Of a stretch of DNA of 64,000 nucleotides, positions 59,963-64,000 are shown one piece after another. The notes beneath the pieces were generated by a model. The model saw nothing but the letters and a program-made list of their open reading frames with translations. It made no database searches and was not told where the DNA came from. Location: assembly GCF_028389875.1 (NCBI RefSeq), contig NC_084674.1, positions 11,007,501 through 11,071,500 of the forward strand. Reading direction: 5' to 3'. Every line of letters starts with the position of its first letter. The first letter of the stretch is position 1. The position numbers and the translations under genes were made by a program. Source of the DNA: Rhea pennata. Taxonomy: Eukaryota > Chordata > Aves > Rheiformes > Rheidae.

Positions 59963-60368
59963 ATGCTGCCCTCGCAGGAGGCCTCCAAGCTCTACCATGA
60001 CAACTACATGCGGAACTCGCGCGCCATCGGCGTGCTCTGGGCCATCTTCACCATCTGCTTCGCCATCATCAACGTGGTGGTCTTCATCCAGCCCTACTGG
60101 GTGGGCGACAGCGTCAACACGCCCAAGCCCGGCTACTTCGGGCTCTTCCACTACTGCGTGGGCAGCGGGCTGGCGGGCCGCGAGCTCTCGTGCCGCGGCT
60201 CCTTCACCGACTTCAGCACCATCCCCTCGGGCGCCTTCCAGGCCGCCGCCTTCTTCGTGCTGCTCTCCATGGTGCTGATCCTGGGCTGCATCACCTGCTT
60301 CGCGCTCTTCTTCTTCTGCAACACCGCCACCGTCTACAAGATCTGCGCCTGGATGCAGCTGCTCGCAG
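59963..60368 (+). CDS. LHFPL4: LHFPL4 first coding exon (partial gene, continues beyond window)
   Basis: LHFPL4 (GARLH4) is a tetraspan membrane protein that binds GABA-A receptors and neuroligin-2 and is needed for their clustering at inhibitory synapses. The exon encodes 135 residues plus one base and ends at donor GTACGG. Start [20 protein letters not shown] is the family N-terminus. TM1 is [20 protein letters not shown] (about 23-43), followed by the extracellular loop with [23 protein letters not shown]2 lies near [19 protein letters not shown], and [20 protein letters not shown] leads into TM3. Family length is about 247, so roughly 55 percent is here. The remaining exons (expected to include LGCMIFPDGWD) are not in the 3.6 kb that follow. 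LHFPL3 is the closest alternative; synteny with MTMR14 favours LHFPL4. The frame is open upstream to beyond 59015 without a stop, so the start rests on conservation. Confidence 0.93.
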
Positions 60369-60404
60369 GTACGGCCGCGCCGCCGCCCCGCGCCCCGCGC
60401 AGCG

Positions 60405-61310
60405 CGGGCTCGGGCAGCCCGGGCTCCAGCACCAGGCATTCCAGGCTCTGGGCATCCCGAGCGCCTGGGCAACCCAGGCTCGGTCATCCTGGGCTCCAGC
60501 ACCAGGCATTCCAGGCTCTGGGCATCCCGAGCGCCTGGGCAACCCAGGCTCGGTCATCCTGGGCTCCAGCACCAGGCATTCCAGGCTCTGGGCATCCCGA
60601 GCGCCTGGGCAACCCAGGCTCGGTCATCCTGGGCTCCAGCACCAGGCATTCCAGGCTCTGGGCATCCCGAGCGCCTGGGCAACCCAGGCTCGGTCATCCT
60701 GGGCTCCAGCACCAGGCATTCCAGGCTCTGGGCATCCCGAGCGCCTGGGCAGCCCGGGCCCCAGCACCAGGCATTCCAGGCTCTGGGCAGCCCGGGCTCG
60801 GGCAGCCCGGGCTCCAGGCATCCCGGGCTCCAGCACCAGGCATTCCAGGCTCTGGGCATCCCGAGCGCCTGGGCAGCCCGGGCTCCAGGCAGCCCGGGCT
60901 CCGGCACCAGGCATTCCAGGCTCTGGGCAGCCCTGGACATCCCGAGTGCCTGGGCAGCCCAGGCTCCAGCACCAGGCATTCCAGGCTCTGGGCATCCCGA
61001 GCACCTGGGCAGCCCGGGCTCCAGGCATCCTGGGCTCCGGCACCAGGCATTCCAGGCTCTGGGCATCCCTGGACATCCCGAGTGCCTGGGCAGCCCGGGC
61101 TCGGTCATCCTGGGCTCCAGCACCAGGCATTCCAGGCTCTGGGCATCCCTGGACATCCCGAGCGCCTGGGCAGCCCAGGCTCCAGCACCAGGCATTCCAG
61201 GCTCTGGGCATCCCGAGCACCTGGGCAGCCCGGGCTCCAGGCATCCTGGGCTCCAACACCAGGCATTCCAGGCTCTGGGAATCCCTGGGCATCCCAAGCA
61301 TCTGGACATC
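60405..61310. repeat. 70-bp minisatellite at the start of LHFPL4 intron 1
   Basis: The 70-bp unit is present in four identical copies starting at 60421, 60491, 60561 and 60631, plus a fifth that diverges after about 50 bp. From about 60750 to 61310 the same words (CACCAGGCATTCCAGGCTCT, GGGCATCCCGAG, CTGGGCAGCCCGGGCT) recur in reshuffled, shortened units. The array begins some 40-50 bp after the exon 1 donor. Seventy is not divisible by three and the unit has no stop in several frames, so long spurious frames cross it on both strands. Confidence 0.93.
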
Positions 61311-62720
61311 CCATGCTCCAGCCTCAGGCATCCTAGGCACCAGGCAGTCCAGGCACTGGCACTGGGTCTCCAGCACCAGGCATCCCCTGCACTGGCACCG
61401 GGCATCCCAGGCTCTGGCACTGGGGGTCCCAGGCACTAGCCCTGCGGCTACCCAGGCACTCGGGCTCCCAGACACTGGCATCGGGGATCTGAGCACTGGC
61501 GCAGGGGATCCTGGGCAACAACACCAGCACTGAGGGTTCCTCGGGCACCCGGTAGCAGCCCCACGGCCTCCAGCACTGGCTCCAGCACCTGCCCCAGGGA
61601 TGCCCAGACACCAGGATTCCTGGGCTCCAGCTCTGGTGCTTCCCAGGCACCAGCACCAGGGCTCCCCAAGCACTGGCACCAGCTCCACCACTGGGGTTTC
61701 CCAGGCAATGGCTCAGGAACCAGGGGTTCTCTGGACCTCCCTGGGCACTGTTACTGGGGGCTCCTCAGATACCAGCTTTGGTCACCAGCACCAACATGTG
61801 CTGGGCACCAGCACTGGGGATTTTTCAGGCACCCACACTGGTGGGTCCCCATGCTCTGGCACCAGGGGCTCCTTGGGCAACAGGTCCAGGCAGTGGCACT
61901 AGGGCCTCCCCCAGCATCAGCACCAGCACTGGAGGCTTCCAAGCACTGGCAGTGGGCACTGGCACCAAGACTTCTCCCAACATCAGCTCTGGGGGCTTCC
62001 TGGGCACTGACTCTGGGTACTGGCACCAGGGACTCCCCAGGATCTGGCACTGGAGGACCCCCAGGCATCAGCACCAGGGGCTTTCGCAAACACCAGCACC
62101 AGGTGCTCCCCTGCACCAGCACTGGAGGCTCCTCCTGGACACTTGTACCTGGCACTTTCCCAGACACTGGCATCTGGGCCAGGCAGTGGACACCAGGTGC
62201 TCCCATGGACACCGGCACCCAGGCCAGTCACCTGCACCAGGCATCAGGTACCCTGGGCTCCCTGGGACACAAGGCACTGGCTCCCAGGGCTTCCCAGGAT
62301 CCGAGTACTGGGCTCCGGCACAGGCACCAGGCACACAGGGCTTCCCAGGACACCAGGTCTAAGCACAAGTGCAGGGCACACGTGTCCAGGCATTGGGACA
62401 GGCACTAGCACGAAGGGGGACTGGCCTCAAGGCACACCAGGATTCCCTGAGAAAGCTGAGCCAGGCACCAGCACTGGGGGCCCCCAGGTCACCCCAGGGC
62501 TCCCCAGGACACCTAGGCCAGGCACTAGCACTGACACAGCACTGGAAACAGGCACCAGGCACTGACAACCAGTGCTCCCCAGGCCACATCAGGCTGCAAA
62601 GAACTACAGGGACATCCCAGGAACCACGGACCCTTTCTGGAGCACCCCAGAACAGGCAGCAGCCCTGCAGCCCTGGGGCACCCAGACATCCTGGGGCACC
62701 GCAGACCACCCAGGCCAGGC
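61311..62720. repeat. Decayed minisatellite-like CAG/CACTGG-rich tract in LHFPL4 intron 1
   Basis: The sequence is built of short words such as CAGCACTGG, GGCACTGG, CACCAGG and TCCCAGG at irregular 25-45 bp spacing. It looks like a continuation of the 70-bp array after extensive mutation. No exon was recognised; frames of up to 447 residues cross it because the words lack stops. Confidence 0.75.
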
Positions 62721-62989
62721 ACTGGCCTTGGAGTGCCCTAGTATACCCTGGGCCAGGGACCAGCTTTGGGACACCCCAGAGCAAGAACCGGCCCACAGGT
62801 TCAGGGACCTGCCCCTAGGACGCCCTGGTATACCCTGGACCAGGGACCAGCCCCCCGGCGTACCCCAGATCAGGGACTTCCCTCTGAGCCATTGGGGAAC
62901 GAGGGCCCCAGACTCCTCATCTACCCTGCCCTAAGGGGTGCCCACTCCAGGGGAACCCCTCAACTCTCTGGCAGGAGCCCATGCATAGA

Positions 62990-63640
62990 CTCCCCCCACG
63001 CCAGCCCTGTAAAAGGACCTGTGTACAGACCCTCCAGCTTCCCCTTGAAGGGATGCTGAGCACAGTCTCCCTCCCTCCATCGCCATGAAAGGGCTCTGTG
63101 CGTGACCCCTTCCCAGTTCTCACCATGAAGAGACCCTAGGTACAGCTTCCCCCCCACCCAAGAGACACCCTAAGTTTCCCTCTGATGTGTTCTCAAAAGG
63201 GATGAGCCCCTTCACTCCCCCCCAAAACAGTGACTCCTCTTAAAGGGACCTATAATGCAAACTGCCTCAGAAGCGGGACCTGATGCAGACATTGTTAAGG
63301 ATCCTGAGTCTCCCCGTGTGCATAGACCTCCAATCTCTGCTCACAGAGCTTCTGGTATCCTTTTGGCAGAAAGATCCCGAGAAAAAATGCTGAGCTTCCT
63401 CCAGTAATGGGGCCTTGCACTGCCAGCAGAAGGACCCTGTGCTTCCATCTCTCTCCAGTCTTATCATACGTGACAAGACATCCCATTACTCCCCACTTGG
63501 ACACAGTGAGCGTGAAGAGTCCCAGAGCTTATGCTGAAAACACCCTGAGCATCCCTGTATAAAGGGCCCTGTTTTCCCAGTGAAAGGACCCCCCAGTCCC
63601 ATCCCCCCAGGAGAAGACCCCCCCATCATCCACGTGGGAG
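62990..63640. repeat. Degenerate ~50-bp repeat with AAAGGGACCCTG core
   Basis: Variants of AAAGGGACCCTGTG followed by a pyrimidine run recur near 63010, 63050, 63090, 63125, 63195, 63250, 63430, 63560 and 63580. Spacing is irregular, mostly 35-70 bp. I read this as an old, separate tandem family in LHFPL4 intron 1. No gene was recognised. Confidence 0.6.
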
Positions 63641-63779
63641 GATAGAGCCTTGTGGGGTCTTTCCCCCTGTGCTAGGGGCTTGCAGCTGGCCCAGCTCCCT
63701 CCTGTCAGCTTGACCGAGATGGAAAGCTTGGCCTCCCCTCACCCAGATCAGGACCACAGCCAGACCTGGAGCTGCCTCG

Positions 63780-64000
63780 GCTTATCGGGAAATTCTTTCA
63801 TCTTTAATTTTCCCTGTCCCAAAGATTTACTGGTTTAAGACAAGCTCAGAGTCCAAATCCCGCCGATTGGCCACAGCTTAATCAGCAGCTTGGAGTGCCT
63901 GGCGGCTGCTGCTGCTGCTGCGCAGGGAGCTTGCAGCGGCGGGCTGCGTGCGCAGGGCTGTCCCCGGCTGCTGTCGGGGCTTCCTTCCTGGAGCACCCTG
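63780..64000. other. Unique segment with CCAAT box and CTG run in LHFPL4 intron 1
   Basis: After the repeats the sequence becomes unique. It holds TCTTTAATTTTCC, GATTGGC (an inverted CCAAT box at about 63865-63871), CTTAATCAGCAGC (about 63877-63889) and five CTG triplets at about 63906-63920, then rises in GC to the window edge. It could be an intronic enhancer or an alternative promoter; nothing here proves either. Confidence 0.4.

Noticed and set aside
60405-61310. CRISPR-like regular repeats
   Set aside because: Units are directly adjacent with no unique spacers, no cas genes are present, and the context is a vertebrate intron. It is a minisatellite.
59015-61336. 773-codon plus-strand open frame running through LHFPL4 exon 1 and the intron
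   Set aside because: Only residues encoded at 59963-60368 match a protein family. The frame then crosses a clear GT donor and the stop-free 70-bp minisatellite, which is open in more than one frame, so the rest is an artefact.
60624-61691. 355-codon minus-strand frame with repeating GMPGAGA-type peptide
   Set aside because: It is the reverse reading of the 70-bp repeat and its decayed relatives. The period is not a multiple of three and the peptide changes register; no start context or domain.

Overview
The window is vertebrate nuclear DNA, most likely from a bird. The genes are split into short GT-AG exons. Sharply GC-rich, CpG-dense stretches full of private minisatellites flank an AT-richer block of large introns, as on avian microchromosomes. 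Only one old CR1-like LINE fragment was recognised in 64 kb. Gene names rest on reading the spliced proteins against remembered vertebrate families; no database was searched.

Four protein-coding genes are present. BRPF1 (coding 617-14509, minus strand, 13 coding exons, 1216 residues) is the scaffold of the KAT6A/KAT6B histone acetyltransferase complexes. CPNE9 (16626-24179, minus, 20 coding exons, 545 residues) is a copine with two C2 domains and a von Willebrand A-like domain. MTMR14 (24680-57311, minus, 19 coding exons, 630 residues) is a phosphoinositide 3-phosphatase with an intact CX5R active site. LHFPL4 (from 59963, plus) is a tetraspan auxiliary subunit of synaptic GABA-A receptors; only its first coding exon is inside. 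The order LHFPL4 - MTMR14 - CPNE9 - BRPF1 is the conserved arrangement I know from human 3p25.3. All three minus-strand models were assembled by hand from splice sites; each sums to a whole number of codons and ends at a stop.

Layout: 1-616 BRPF1 3' UTR and flank; 617-15300 BRPF1; 15360-15600 a 60-bp minisatellite between the BRPF1 promoter and the CPNE9 poly(A) signal (15827); 15800-24300 CPNE9; 24500-57311 MTMR14, its stop only 500 bp from the CPNE9 start; 57312-59962 the divergent MTMR14/LHFPL4 promoter interval; 59963-64000 LHFPL4 exon 1 and the start of its first intron, filled by a 70-bp minisatellite and its decayed relatives.

The genes do not form a pathway. The unusual material is mainly non-coding: ten splice-donor-like motifs in an array antisense to the BRPF1 leader intron, a perfect TISU/YY1 element opening a 15-codon uORF before LHFPL4, and six gene-private tandem repeat families. 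I found no CRISPR array, phage, operon, intact transposon or new protein family.
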